From CAZTDU01 sp964617355 (GTDB lineage Bacteria; Pseudomonadota; Gammaproteobacteria; Burkholderiales; SG8-39): a stretch of DNA of 64,000 bases. Each line of letters opens with the position of its first letter. Within the stretch, counting starts at the first letter, position 1. Where the stretch lies: the NCBI GenBank assembly GCA_964617355.1, contig CAZTXP010000050.1:17658-81657 (forward strand), in the 5' to 3' direction. Position numbers and translations under genes: made by a program. The notes beneath the pieces are model-generated. The model was not told the origin of the DNA. It ran no database searches and saw only the letters and a program-made list of their open reading frames with translations. Below are positions 16,221 through 26,094 of the stretch, piece after piece.

Positions 16221-17493
16221 CGCCGCCGCGCTCGTCGCGCGCGAACTGAATTCCAGCTGCCGCTGCCTCAGCGTCGAGGTGCCGGCCCTGCGCCGCGAAG
16301 TCGAGCGCCGCTTGCGCGAGGCGGGTGTTCCCGTCGACCTCGCGGCGACGCATCCGCACCTCTTCTCGAGCGCGCCGGTGTTCGTGTCCGGGGCCGACGC
16401 CACGCGCATGGCGGCGGTGGTGCGCGCGATCGACGCGGCCGTCGCGCTGCCGGGCATTCGCGAGGCTGCAATCGCGTTGGCCCCGCAGGTCGCGCGACGC
16501 GACGACGGCACGCGCGGCGCCTTCCTCGGCTTCGACTTCCACCTCTCGCCCGACGGGCCCAAGCTCATCGAGATCAACACCAACGCCGGCGGTGGTTTCC
16601 TCGCCTCGCTGCTCGGCGAGGCGGCGGTCGCGTGCTGCGGACGAACGGTGGCGCAGGGCAGCGAGGGCGGCTACGCGAAGGCCGCGGTGGCGATGCTGGT
16701 CGACGAATGGCGCGCGGGCGGCCGCGACGGCCGACCCCGGACGGTCGCGATCGTCGACGCGACGCCCTCGTCGCAGTACCTGCATCCGGAGTTCCTGCTC
16801 GCGCAGGCCGCGCTGCGCGCCGAGGGCATCGAGGCGATCGTCGCCGCGCCCGAGGACCTGTCGTTCGACGGCGCTGTGCTGCGCGCAGGCGACGTCGTCG
16901 TGGACCTCGTCTACAACCGCCTCACCGACTTCGCGCTCGCGGGCGACGCGCTCGCGCCGTTGCGCGAGGCCTTCCTTGCCGGCAGCGCCGTGGTGACGCC
17001 GAATCCCCGCGCGCACGCGCTCTTCGCGGACAAGCGCATGCTCGCCGTGCTCGGCGACGAGGCGCGGCTGCGCGACGCGGGCCTGCCGGCGGCCGACGCG
17101 GCGCTCCTTGCGGCCGCGATCCCGGCGACGCGCATGGTCGACGCGAGCGACGCCGAGGCCCTGTGGGCCGGGCGCAAGACTCTCTTCTTCAAGCCCTTCG
17201 CCGGCTTCGGCAGCCGCGGCGCGTATCGCGGCGACAAGCTCACGCGGCGCGTGTTCGACGAGATCCTCGCCGGCGGCTACGTCGCGCAGGCGCTGGTGCC
17301 ACCCGCGGAGCGCTGCCTCGCCGACGAGGCCGCGCCGCCGCTCAAGTACGACGTGCGCAACTACGCCTATGCCGGCGAAGTGCAACTCCTCGCCGCGCGC
17401 CTCTGGCGCGGGCAGACGACGAATTTCCGCACCGAGGGCGGCGGGTTCGCGCCGGTGTTTGTCCTTCCCACGCCGCTCGCGCGCCCGTCATGA
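16207..17493 (+). CDS. Circularly permuted ATP-grasp-like protein in the ars operon
   Basis: A 428-residue protein with ATP-grasp motifs in swapped order. The Mg-binding EINTN motif, usually C-terminal, is at 122-126. The pre-ATP-grasp NPRAHALFADKRML segment (266-279) and the ATP-binding lysine with glycine-rich loop KPFAGFGSRG (329-338) follow, then YDVRNYAY (381-388). A CRC motif lies at residues 18-20 and a CC pair at 143-144. It is translationally coupled on both sides: 14-base overlap with arsC and ATGA with acr3. That suggests a job in arsenic handling, perhaps an amide or peptide ligation, but the reaction is unknown. Confidence 0.65.
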   Translation: MDRADAAALVARELNSSCRCLSVEVPALRREVERRLREAGVPVDLAATHPHLFSSAPVFVSGADATRMAAVVRAIDAAVALPGIREAAIALAPQVARRDDGTRGAFLGFDFHLSPDGPKLIEINTNAGGGFLASLLGEAAVACCGRTVAQGSEGGYAKAAVAMLVDEWRAGGRDGRPRTVAIVDATPSSQYLHPEFLLAQAALRAEGIEAIVAAPEDLSFDGAVLRAGDVVVDLVYNRLTDFALAGDALAPLREAFLAGSAVVTPNPRAHALFADKRMLAVLGDEARLRDAGLPAADAALLAAAIPATRMVDASDAEALWAGRKTLFFKPFAGFGSRGAYRGDKLTRRVFDEILAGGYVAQALVPPAERCLADEAAPPLKYDVRNYAYAGEVQLLAARLWRGQTTNFRTEGGGFAPVFVLPTPLARPS

Positions 17494-18521
17494 GCCTGTT
17501 CGAGCGCTGGCTCAGCCTCTGGGTATTCCTCTGCATCGTCGCGGGCATCGCGCTCGGGCAGCTGCTGCCCGCGCCGGTGCGCTGGCTCGGCTCGCTCGAG
17601 GTGGCGCGGGTCAACATCCCGGTGGGATTGCTGATCTGGGTGATGATCATCCCGATGCTGCTGCGCGTGGACTTCGGCGCGCTCGGCGAGGTGCGCCGGC
17701 ACGTGCGCGGCATCGGCGTGACGCTCGTCGTCAACTGGCTGGTGAAGCCGTTCTCGATGGCGCTGCTGGCGTGGATCTTCGTGCGGCACCTGTTCGCGCC
17801 GTGGCTGCCGCAGGACCAGCTCGACAGCTACGTCGCCGGTCTCATCCTGCTCGCCGCCGCGCCGTGCACCGCGATGGTGTTCGTCTGGAGCCGGCTCACC
17901 AACGGCGACCCGGTGTTCACGCTGTCGCAGGTGGCGCTGAACGACACCATCATGGTGTTCGCGTTCGCGCCCATCGTCGGCCTGCTCCTCGGCCTGTCGG
18001 CGATCACCGTGCCCTGGGACACGCTGCTGGTGTCGGTCGTGCTCTACATCGTCGTCCCGGTGCTGCTCGCGCAGGCATGGCGTCGACGGCTGCTGGCCAC
18101 TGGGCCGGGTGCGCTGGACGCGATGCTCGCGCGCCTGCAGCCGTGGTCGGTGGCGGCGCTCCTCGCCACGCTGGTGCTGCTCTTCGGCTTCCAGGGCGAC
18201 GCCATCCTCCGGCAGCCGCTGGTGATCGCGCTGCTCGCGGTGCCGATCCTGCTGCAGGTGTTCCTGAACGCGAGCCTCGCCTACCTCGCCAACCGCGCGC
18301 TCGGCGAGCAGCATGCGGTGGCGTGCCCGTCGGCGCTGATCGGCGCGTCGAACTTCTTCGAACTCGCGGTCGCGGCGGCGATCAGCCTGTTCGGATTCGA
18401 GTCCGGCGCCGCGCTCGCCACCGTGGTCGGGGTGCTGGTCGAGGTTCCCGTGATGCTGCTCGTGGTTCGCGTTGTGAACCGGTCGAAGGATTGGTACCAG
18501 CGGGTTCGAGCCCCGGCCTGA
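17490..18521 (+). CDS. acr3: Arsenite efflux permease Acr3
   Basis: A 343-residue inner membrane carrier with about ten helices. The family-defining cysteine is Cys126 in APCTAMVFVW, and the C-terminal helix carries the acidic residue in GVLVEVPVML. It exports arsenite made by ArsC. ATGA overlap with the ATP-grasp gene. Confidence 0.92.
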   Translation: MSLFERWLSLWVFLCIVAGIALGQLLPAPVRWLGSLEVARVNIPVGLLIWVMIIPMLLRVDFGALGEVRRHVRGIGVTLVVNWLVKPFSMALLAWIFVRHLFAPWLPQDQLDSYVAGLILLAAAPCTAMVFVWSRLTNGDPVFTLSQVALNDTIMVFAFAPIVGLLLGLSAITVPWDTLLVSVVLYIVVPVLLAQAWRRRLLATGPGALDAMLARLQPWSVAALLATLVLLFGFQGDAILRQPLVIALLAVPILLQVFLNASLAYLANRALGEQHAVACPSALIGASNFFELAVAAAISLFGFESGAALATVVGVLVEVPVMLLVVRVVNRSKDWYQRVRAPA

Positions 18522-18577
18522 CAGGCGGGCCCGGTTGAGGGCACACTTGGGCATCGCCTGAACATCCGGGAGCTGCC

Positions 18578-19825
18578 TTGAAGGATGCACTGCTGAAGCG
18601 CGTCGAGTCGGATCGCGCGCTGCTGGTCGACTTCCTGCAGCGCTTCGTGCGCTGCAAGACCCCCAATCCGCCCGGCGACACGATCGCGGCCACGCGCTTC
18701 GTCGAGGCGGAGCTCGACCGCCGCGGCATCGTCTACGACAAGATCGCGCCGATGGCGGACCGGCCGAACTACATCGCCAGCTTCGATACCGGGCGGCCCG
18801 GGCCGCATCTCGTGCTGAACGGCCACATCGACGTCTTCCCGGTCGAGACGACCGAGGGCTGGACGCGCGATCCGTGGGGCGGCGAGCTGGTCGACGGCAA
18901 GGTCTACGGCCGCGGCGCGTGCGACATGAAGTGCGGCACCACGGCGTCGATCTTCACGTACCTCTACCTGCACGAGCAGCGCGCGAAGCTGAACGGTCGC
19001 CTGACGCTGACGCTGGTTTCGGACGAGGAGACCTTCGGCCCGCACGGCATGGCGTACCTGATGGAGCACCACCGCGAGCGCGTGCTCGGCGACTGCTGCC
19101 TGAATGGCGAGCCCTCGAGCCCGTGGACGGTGCGCTTCGGCGAGAAGGGGCCACTGTGGCTGCGCGTGCGCACGAAGGCGCGCGGCGGGCATGGCGCGTT
19201 CCCCCACGTCAGCCGCAACGCGGTGCTGGACGCGATGGACATCATCGCCGCGCTGCGCGAGCTGCCCTCGAAGATCCCGCTCGTCGAGCCCGCCGACCTC
19301 GCGCGCGCACTCGACGAGGCCGGCCCGGAACTCGACCGCGGCTACGGCGCGGGCGCGGCGAAGGTGATCCGCCGCCTCACGGTGGGCGTCGGCCGCATCG
19401 CGGGCGGCGTGAAGGTGAACATGATCCCGTCCGAGTGCGAGTTCGACGTCGACATCCGCATCCCGAACGGCATGGACGCCGCGGCCGTGAAGGCGGAAGT
19501 CGACGCCATCATCCAGCGCACCGGCGCCGAGTACGAGATCCTGACGCACACGCGCCCCAACTGGTGCGAGCCCTTCCACGAGATGATGGATCACGTGCGC
19601 GCGAACGCCGGCCTGCTGCGCCCCGGCCTGGTGCCGGCGCGCGTGGTCTCGCCCGGCGGCACCGATGCGCGCCTGTGGCGCGTGAACGGCGTGCCGGCGG
19701 TGGTCTACGGCCCGCCGCCCTACGGCATGGGCAGCGTGGACGAGCACGTGTCGGTGGACGACTTCCTGCACGTGGTGCGGAGCCACCTGCTGTCCTCCTG
19801 GGACTACCTGAGCAAGGCGCGGTGA
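18578..19825 (+). CDS. M20-family amidohydrolase/peptidase (ArgE/DapE-like)
   Basis: A 415-residue metalloenzyme of the M20 family: HIDVFPV carries the first zinc ligand, GRGACDMKCG the bridging Asp, and SDEETFG the catalytic acid. The start is TTG (GGAGCTGCC upstream). GTGA overlap with the CoxL-like gene suggests one degradation operon with the molybdo-enzyme and the Bug receptor. Substrate unknown. Confidence 0.78.
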   Translation: MKDALLKRVESDRALLVDFLQRFVRCKTPNPPGDTIAATRFVEAELDRRGIVYDKIAPMADRPNYIASFDTGRPGPHLVLNGHIDVFPVETTEGWTRDPWGGELVDGKVYGRGACDMKCGTTASIFTYLYLHEQRAKLNGRLTLTLVSDEETFGPHGMAYLMEHHRERVLGDCCLNGEPSSPWTVRFGEKGPLWLRVRTKARGGHGAFPHVSRNAVLDAMDIIAALRELPSKIPLVEPADLARALDEAGPELDRGYGAGAAKVIRRLTVGVGRIAGGVKVNMIPSECEFDVDIRIPNGMDAAAVKAEVDAIIQRTGAEYEILTHTRPNWCEPFHEMMDHVRANAGLLRPGLVPARVVSPGGTDARLWRVNGVPAVVYGPPPYGMGSVDEHVSVDDFLHVVRSHLLSSWDYLSKAR

Positions 19826-22176
19826 GCGAGTCGCTCCGCATCGGCGAACTGATCCGCATCGGCGAGTCCGTCCCGCGCTACGAGGACAAGCGCTTCCTTA
19901 CCGGGCGCGGGCGCTACACGGCGGACCTGCGCTTCCACGGCGAGGCGCACATGGCGGTGGTGCGCTCGCCGCATGCGTCGGCGCGCATCGCCGGCATTCG
20001 CGCCGACGCGGCGCTCGCGATGCCGGGCGTGCTGCTCGTGCTGACCGCCAAGGACCTCGCGCACCTCGGCACCTTCCCGAACCGCATCCGCAGGAATGGC
20101 GCCGACGGCAAGCCCATGTACGAGCCGCCCAAGCATGTGCTCGCGGTGGAGCAGGTGCGCCACGTGGGCGAGGCGGTGGCGGTGGTGGTGGCCGAGACGG
20201 CGATGCAGGCGCGCGACGCGGCCGAGGCGATCGAGGTCGACTACGACGTGCTGCCCGCGGTGCCGACCATCGAGGCGGCGATCGCGCCCGGCGCCGCTGC
20301 CGTGTGGCCCGAGCGCCCTGATAACGTCGCCTTCGTCTGGAGCGCGGGCAACCGCGAGGCCACCGAGCGCGCGCTCGGTGGCGCCGCGCACCGCGTACGC
20401 CTGTCGACGCGCATCAACCGCGTCACCGCCAACGCGATCGAGCCGCGCGCCGCGCTGGGCGATTGCGACCCCTCCGACGGTCGGCTCACGCTCACCGTGT
20501 CGACGCAGGTGCCGCACGGATTGCGCAACGACCTCTGCGGCCGGGTGCTGCAGATCCCGGCGAGCCGCCTGCGCGTGGTCGCGCCCGACGTCGGCGGCGG
20601 CTTCGGCATGAAGAGCGGCGACTACGTCGAGTACGCCCTCGTGCTCCTCTGCGCCGAGCGCCTCGGCCGGCCGGTGCGCTGGACGGCGGATCGCGCCGAG
20701 TCCTTCCTCTCCGACCACCAGGCGCGCGACAACCTCTGGGACCTCGAACTCGGCCTCGATCGCGATTACCGCTTCGTCGCGGTGAAGGCGCATTCGTACG
20801 CCAACCTCGGCGCGTACCTCGCCTATGCGGGCACGCACCAGGCGACCACCAACGTGGGCTCGCTCGCGGGGGTGTACGCGACGCCGGCGATGTTCGCCGA
20901 GGTGCGCGGCCTCTACACCAACACGCACAGCCTCTCGCCGTACCGCGGGGCAGGGCGCCCGGAGGCGCTGTACGCGATGGAGCGCCTCGTAGAGCACGCC
21001 GCGCGCGAGCTGGGCGTGGATCGCGCCGAGCTTCGCCGTCGCAACCTCGTGAAGCCGGAGCAAATGCCGTGGAAGACGGCGCTCGTCTTCACCTACGATT
21101 CGGGCGATTTCCCCGGCGCGTTCGAGCGCGTGCTGGAGATCTCCGGCTGGAACACCTTCGAGTCGCGCCGCGCCGAGGCCGCCGCGCGCGGCAAGCTGCG
21201 CGGCATCGGCTTCGCGTTCGCCATCGAGATCGCGGGCGGCCCCGCCGAGCGGCCCTTCGAGGAGTACGCCGAGGTGCGCGTGGACCCGACCGGCTCGGTG
21301 ATCGTCGCCACCGGCTCTCACAACCACGGCCAAGGCCACGAGACCTCGTTCCGGCAAATCGCGTCCGAGGCCATGGGCCTTGCGCCGGACCGCATCGCCA
21401 TCGTCTTCGGCGACACCGACAAGGTGGCGCACGGCAAGGGCACCTTCGGCTCGCGCTCGATGAGCTCGGGCGGCGGGTCGCTGGTCGCTGCGGCAGCGAA
21501 GGTCGGGGCCAAGGCGAAGGCGATCGCCGCACACCTGATGGAAGCCTCGGCCGGCGACATCGAGCGCCGCGGCGCGCGCTTCCACGTCGCCGGCACCGAT
21601 CGCAGCGTGAGCTGGGAGCAGGTGGCCCAAGCCGCGTTCTCGCCGCCGATGCTGCCGGTCGGCATGGAGATCGGGTTGTTCGCGGATGCCGCGATCTGCG
21701 TGGACGCGCCCACGTTCCCGAACAGCGCGCACGTCTGCGAGGTCGAAGTGGACCCGGACACCGGCGTCGCCGAGGTGCTCGGCTACTGGGTGGTGGACGA
21801 CGTCGGCCGCGTGATCAACCCGAAGCTCCTCTACGGCCAGATCCACGGCGGCGTGGCGCAGGGGCTCGGGCAGGTGCTGATGGAAGACATCCGCTACGAC
21901 GCCGAGGGCCAGCTGGTCACGGGATCCTTCATGGACTACGGCATGCCGCGCGCCGACGACCTGCCCAGCCTCGAAGTCGAGAGCCGCGGCACGCCGACCA
22001 CCGCCAACCCGCTCGGCGTGAAAGGGGCGGGCGAGGCCGGCACGGTCGGCGCGCTGCCCGCGGCCTGCAACGCCATCCTCGATGCGCTTGCGCCGCGCGG
22101 CGTGCGCGCGCTCGACCCGCCGATGACGCCCGAGCGCGTCTGGCAAGCCCTTCGATCCAAGGAGACCTCCCGATGA
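19822..22176 (+). CDS. Xanthine dehydrogenase-family molybdopterin-binding subunit (CoxL/XdhB-like)
   Basis: A 784-residue large subunit of the molybdenum hydroxylase family. Visible family landmarks are DVGGGFGMKSGDY, SPYRGAGRPEA, GSHNHGQGHETSF and a C-terminal GVKGAGEAGTVGALPA with the conserved active-site Glu. The FAD (CoxM) and 2Fe-2S (CoxS) partners, normally adjacent, are absent here: the neighbours are an M20 peptidase and a Bug receptor, both overlapping by 4 bases. It must use subunits encoded elsewhere or a different electron acceptor. Confidence 0.85.
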   Translation: MSESLRIGELIRIGESVPRYEDKRFLTGRGRYTADLRFHGEAHMAVVRSPHASARIAGIRADAALAMPGVLLVLTAKDLAHLGTFPNRIRRNGADGKPMYEPPKHVLAVEQVRHVGEAVAVVVAETAMQARDAAEAIEVDYDVLPAVPTIEAAIAPGAAAVWPERPDNVAFVWSAGNREATERALGGAAHRVRLSTRINRVTANAIEPRAALGDCDPSDGRLTLTVSTQVPHGLRNDLCGRVLQIPASRLRVVAPDVGGGFGMKSGDYVEYALVLLCAERLGRPVRWTADRAESFLSDHQARDNLWDLELGLDRDYRFVAVKAHSYANLGAYLAYAGTHQATTNVGSLAGVYATPAMFAEVRGLYTNTHSLSPYRGAGRPEALYAMERLVEHAARELGVDRAELRRRNLVKPEQMPWKTALVFTYDSGDFPGAFERVLEISGWNTFESRRAEAAARGKLRGIGFAFAIEIAGGPAERPFEEYAEVRVDPTGSVIVATGSHNHGQGHETSFRQIASEAMGLAPDRIAIVFGDTDKVAHGKGTFGSRSMSSGGGSLVAAAAKVGAKAKAIAAHLMEASAGDIERRGARFHVAGTDRSVSWEQVAQAAFSPPMLPVGMEIGLFADAAICVDAPTFPNSAHVCEVEVDPDTGVAEVLGYWVVDDVGRVINPKLLYGQIHGGVAQGLGQVLMEDIRYDAEGQLVTGSFMDYGMPRADDLPSLEVESRGTPTTANPLGVKGAGEAGTVGALPAACNAILDALAPRGVRALDPPMTPERVWQALRSKETSR

Positions 22177-23123
22177 AGCGCATCCTGATGCTCGCGGTCG
22201 CAGCGGCGCTCGCGCCGGCCGCCCATGCCGACGACTGGCCCGCGCGCCCGGTGAAATTCGTCTGCGCCTTCGCGCCCGGCGGCGCGAACGACATCGTCAC
22301 GCGCCTGCTCGCGCAAGGCGTGGGCGAGCGCCTGAAGACGCAGGTCGTGGTCGAGAACCGCCCCGGCGCCGCCGGCCGCATCGCCACCACCTACGTGGCC
22401 AAGGAGAAGCCCGACGGCTACACCTTCCTGATGGGGGCGCCGGGGCTGCTGGTGCTGAACCACTTCCTCTACAAGGACGTCGACTACAAGGTGGCGGACT
22501 TCGCCGGCGTGTCCCTCACCGGCATCCTGCCCTACGTGCTGGTCGCGAACCCGAAGCTCGGCGCGGCCTCGGTGCAGGACCTCGTCGCCGCGCTGAAGCA
22601 GAAGCCCGGCGCGCTGAACCACGGCTCCACCGGCTCCGGCCCGACGCTCGTGCAGCAGCTCTTCAAGGAGCGCACCGGCACGCAGTTCCAGAACGTGCTC
22701 TACAAGGGCACCGCGCCGGCGATCCAGGAACTGATGCAGGGCGAGCTGCACTTCATGTTCGACCTCATCGCCGGCAACCTCGCGGCGATCAAGGCGGGCA
22801 GCATCCGCGCGCTGGCGGTGTCGGCGCCCAAGCGCTCGTCCTCGCTGCCCGAGCTGCCGACGATGGAGGAGGCCGGCATCGCCGGATTCGCGCCGACCAA
22901 CTGGATGGGCATCGTCGCGCCTGCCGCGACGCCGCGCCCGATCGTCGAGCGCCTCGGCCGCGAACTGGGCGCGCTCACCGCGGAGCCCGCGTTCCGCCAG
23001 CGCCTCACGCAGATCGGCGCCGACCCGGTGGGCGGCGCGCCCGCCGAGTACGACGCCTTCATCCGCAAGGAGTACGCCACGTGGGAGGCGATGGCGAGGA
23101 ACGCGGGCCTGCAGAAAGAGTAG
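22173..23123 (+). CDS. Bug-family tripartite tricarboxylate transporter receptor
   Basis: A 316-residue periplasmic receptor with a signal peptide (cleavage near AAHAD), the DWPARPVKFVCAFAPGGANDI ligand loop region and PDGYTFLMGAPG. Bug proteins bind carboxylates for TctAB-type or signalling systems; no tctA/tctB genes are nearby. ATGA overlap with the CoxL-like gene ties it to that pathway, probably delivering its substrate. Confidence 0.88.
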   Translation: MKRILMLAVAAALAPAAHADDWPARPVKFVCAFAPGGANDIVTRLLAQGVGERLKTQVVVENRPGAAGRIATTYVAKEKPDGYTFLMGAPGLLVLNHFLYKDVDYKVADFAGVSLTGILPYVLVANPKLGAASVQDLVAALKQKPGALNHGSTGSGPTLVQQLFKERTGTQFQNVLYKGTAPAIQELMQGELHFMFDLIAGNLAAIKAGSIRALAVSAPKRSSSLPELPTMEEAGIAGFAPTNWMGIVAPAATPRPIVERLGRELGALTAEPAFRQRLTQIGADPVGGAPAEYDAFIRKEYATWEAMARNAGLQKE

Positions 23124-23137
23124 CCGCGAGGCCGCCG

Positions 23138-23971
23138 ATGCCGACCCGACTGTCCGACGTCGAGATCGATACCTACCGCCGCGACGGCTACCACTCCCCG
23201 CTGCGCGTGTTCTCGCCCGCCGAGGCAGCTGAACTGCGCGCGAGCCTGGAGGCCGCGGAATCCCGCGCAGGCGGGCCGCTGCAGGGCAAGTGGCGCGTGA
23301 AGACGCATTTGCTCTTCACCTGGGCCGACCGCATCGTGCACCACCCGGCGATCCTGGATGCCGTGGAGGACCTCGTCGGGCCGGACATCCTCTGCTGGAC
23401 CACCAACTTCTTCATCAAGGAGCCTTCGAGCCCCGGCTTCGTGTCGTGGCACCAGGACGCGACCTACTGGGGGCTCGATCCCGAGGAGGTGGTGACCGCG
23501 TGGGTGGCGCTCTCGCCGAGCACGCCCGAGAGCGGCTGCATGTGCGTGATCCCGGGTTCGCACACGGAGTCGCACATCCCGCACGTGGATACCTTCCACA
23601 AGGACAACCTGCTCACTCGCGGGCAGGAGATCGCGGTGCCGGTCGATGAATCCCGCGCCGTCGACATCGTGCTCGCGCCGGGCGAGATGTCGCTGCACGA
23701 CATCAAGCTGGTGCACGGCTCGGCGCCGAACGCGTCGCGCGACCGGCGCATCGGCCTCGCGATCCGCTACATCCCGACGCGCGTGAAGCAGACCCAGCAG
23801 CAGGATTCCGCGGTGCTGGTGCGCGGCACCGACCGTTACGGCCACTTCGTGCTCGAGCCGCGCCCGAAGGCGGACCTGGACGACGCCGCGCTCGCCGCGC
23901 ACGCGCAGGCCGTGGACCGCAAGTTCAAGGTGTTCTACCGCGGCACCGACAAGACGGGCTTTCGCGCCTAG
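23138..23971 (+). CDS. Phytanoyl-CoA dioxygenase-family oxygenase
   Basis: A 277-residue Fe(II)/2-oxoglutarate-dependent dioxygenase. The HxD metal motif is His105/Asp107 in SWHQDATYW, with the distal His193 in LVHGSAPN and a following Arg for 2-oxoglutarate. It starts 14 bases after the Bug gene and may belong to the same catabolic operon. Substrate unknown. Confidence 0.8.
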   Translation: MPTRLSDVEIDTYRRDGYHSPLRVFSPAEAAELRASLEAAESRAGGPLQGKWRVKTHLLFTWADRIVHHPAILDAVEDLVGPDILCWTTNFFIKEPSSPGFVSWHQDATYWGLDPEEVVTAWVALSPSTPESGCMCVIPGSHTESHIPHVDTFHKDNLLTRGQEIAVPVDESRAVDIVLAPGEMSLHDIKLVHGSAPNASRDRRIGLAIRYIPTRVKQTQQQDSAVLVRGTDRYGHFVLEPRPKADLDDAALAAHAQAVDRKFKVFYRGTDKTGFRA

Positions 23972-24114
23972 GACTGTCGTCGACGCGTTCGCGCGCCGGA
24001 CGGATAGGTAAGGGCTACCGACTTCGGGCGCTGCGCGCGCCGCTAGCGGTCCGGCCCGGGATGGGGCCAGAATAGTCACGCAACGACGAGGGGCATCTCG
24101 GGGACGGAGGCTCG

Positions 24115-26094
24115 TTGACGGTGGCTTCGGGCAGGGGGCGTCGGTATGCAGGGCTGGTCGCGGTGCTCGCGGCCGGCTACCTCGCGCTGTGGCAGGTCGG
24201 CGCGCTGATGCCGGGCATGCAGTGGATGCCGCTGTGGTTCCACAGCCTGATGGAGATCGTCGCCATCTCCGTGTCGGCGACGATCGTGGTGGTGGCGTGG
24301 AATGCGCGCGGCAAGGGGCGCGATCGCTCGTACGCCGTGCTTGCCGCAGGCTTCCTCGCGGTGGCGATTCTCGACTTCGGGCACGAGCGCTCGTTCGGCG
24401 GCATGCCGGATTTCGCTGGCCCGTCGGGAGTCGCCAAGGGCATCTACTTCTGGTTCGCGGCGCGCTTCGGCGCGGCGCTGACGCTGCTCGCGGTCGCGTT
24501 GCCGCTGGGCGATACCGGCAAGGCCGAGGAGCCGGGCATGCGCGCGGTGCTGCTCGGGCTCACCGGGCTGCTGGTGGCCGGCACCTACGGCGTCATCCTC
24601 GGCAATCCCGGCGTGCTGCCGGTGGTGTGGCGCCCGATCACCGGCCTAACCGAGGCCAAGGTCGCGATCGAGTACGGGCTGATCGCGATCTTCCTTGCGG
24701 CCGGCCTGTTGCACCTGCGCGCGTGGCGCGCCGAAGGGTCGCCCGAGCGCCTGGGCATCGCCGCGGCGTGCGCGGTGTCGGCACTGAGCGAACTGTGCTT
24801 CACGCACTACAGCACCGTGACCGACGCGTTCCAGCTCGTCGGCCACCTCTACAAGGTCATCGCGTACCTGCTGCTCGCGCGGGCGGTGGTGGTGCACGGC
24901 ATCGAGCGCCCGTACCAGCTCGCACAGCAGGAGGTCGAGGCCCGCACGCGCGCAGAGGCGCGCACGCGCGAACTGGTCGACCTCTTCGCGAGCTACATCT
25001 GGGAGGTCGACGCCGACCTGCGCTTCACCCACGTCGAGGGCGAGGGGCTGCACCTGCTCGGCATGGACGCGGCGCACATGCTCGGCAAGCGCCTCGGCGA
25101 GCTCGGCTACGGCATGGAGCTGATGCAGATGAGCCTCCAGGAGTTCGATGCCATGCGACGCCGGCGCGAGCCCTACCAGGGCGTGCGCGCTCGCATGCGG
25201 CGGCCGCGCGACGGCGAGATCCACTACCTGTCGCTCTGGGGCACGCCGGTCTTCGGCGAGGACGGCGCCTTCCGCGGCTACCGCGGCATTACCCGCGACA
25301 TCACCGAGCGCATGCGCCTCGAGCTCGCGCTCGCCGAGGCCAACCGCGAGCTCGAGGCGCGCGTGCAGCGCCGCACCGAGGCGCTGCGCTCGGCAGTGCG
25401 CGAGCAGGAGGCGTTCGCGTACTCCGTGTCGCACGACCTGCGCGCGCCGCTGCGCGCGATCAACGGCTTCGCGCGCATGGTGATCGAGGACGAGGGCGAG
25501 CGCTTGTCCGAAGAGGGCCGGCGCCGGCTCGGCGTCATCGAGTACGATGCCACGCGCATGGGCGTGCTGGTCGACGCGCTGCTGCGCCTCTCGCGCATCG
25601 GCCGCGAAGAACTGGCGCGCTCGCAGGTCGACCTCGCCGCGATGGCGAGGCGCATCGCCGCGCGCTGCAGGGTCGAGTACCCGCGCGCCGAGTTCGAGTG
25701 CGCGGGCGTGCCCGCCGCGAATGGCGACGCCGCGATGCTCGAGCAACTGCTCGACAACCTCGTCGGCAACGCCTTCAAGTACTCGGCGCGCGTCGAGCGG
25801 CCGCGCGTGGAGTTCGGCTGGTCGGAGGGCGTTGCCGCCTGGTACGTGAAGGACAACGGCGCCGGCTTCGAGCCGCAGTACACGCACAAGCTCTTCCGCG
25901 CCTTCGAGCGCCTGCATTCGCCCGCGGAATTCAGCGGCACGGGCATCGGGCTTGCGATCGCGGCGCGCGTGGTCGAGCGCCACGGCGGGCGCATCTGGGC
26001 CGAGTCGAAGCCGGGGGAGGGCGCGACCTTCTGGTTCACGCTGGGCGCCCCCGCGGCGGCCGGCGGGCCGCCGCCGGCCACGAAATCGGACTAG
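24115..26094 (+). CDS. Membrane sensor histidine kinase (MASE3-like, PAS, HisKA, HATPase)
   Basis: A 659-residue protein. The N-terminal 270 residues contain about seven helices resembling a MASE3 sensory domain. A PAS domain follows (about 285-395), then a HisKA domain with the phospho-His in VSHDLRAPLRAINGF (about 437) and a HATPase domain with DNLVGNAFKY (about 546). TTG start with GGAGG 4 bases upstream. No response regulator is adjacent. Its TAG overlaps the stop of the convergent TauD-like gene within a CTAG palindrome. Confidence 0.85.
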   Translation: MTVASGRGRRYAGLVAVLAAGYLALWQVGALMPGMQWMPLWFHSLMEIVAISVSATIVVVAWNARGKGRDRSYAVLAAGFLAVAILDFGHERSFGGMPDFAGPSGVAKGIYFWFAARFGAALTLLAVALPLGDTGKAEEPGMRAVLLGLTGLLVAGTYGVILGNPGVLPVVWRPITGLTEAKVAIEYGLIAIFLAAGLLHLRAWRAEGSPERLGIAAACAVSALSELCFTHYSTVTDAFQLVGHLYKVIAYLLLARAVVVHGIERPYQLAQQEVEARTRAEARTRELVDLFASYIWEVDADLRFTHVEGEGLHLLGMDAAHMLGKRLGELGYGMELMQMSLQEFDAMRRRREPYQGVRARMRRPRDGEIHYLSLWGTPVFGEDGAFRGYRGITRDITERMRLELALAEANRELEARVQRRTEALRSAVREQEAFAYSVSHDLRAPLRAINGFARMVIEDEGERLSEEGRRRLGVIEYDATRMGVLVDALLRLSRIGREELARSQVDLAAMARRIAARCRVEYPRAEFECAGVPAANGDAAMLEQLLDNLVGNAFKYSARVERPRVEFGWSEGVAAWYVKDNGAGFEPQYTHKLFRAFERLHSPAEFSGTGIGLAIAARVVERHGGRIWAESKPGEGATFWFTLGAPAAAGGPPPATKSD

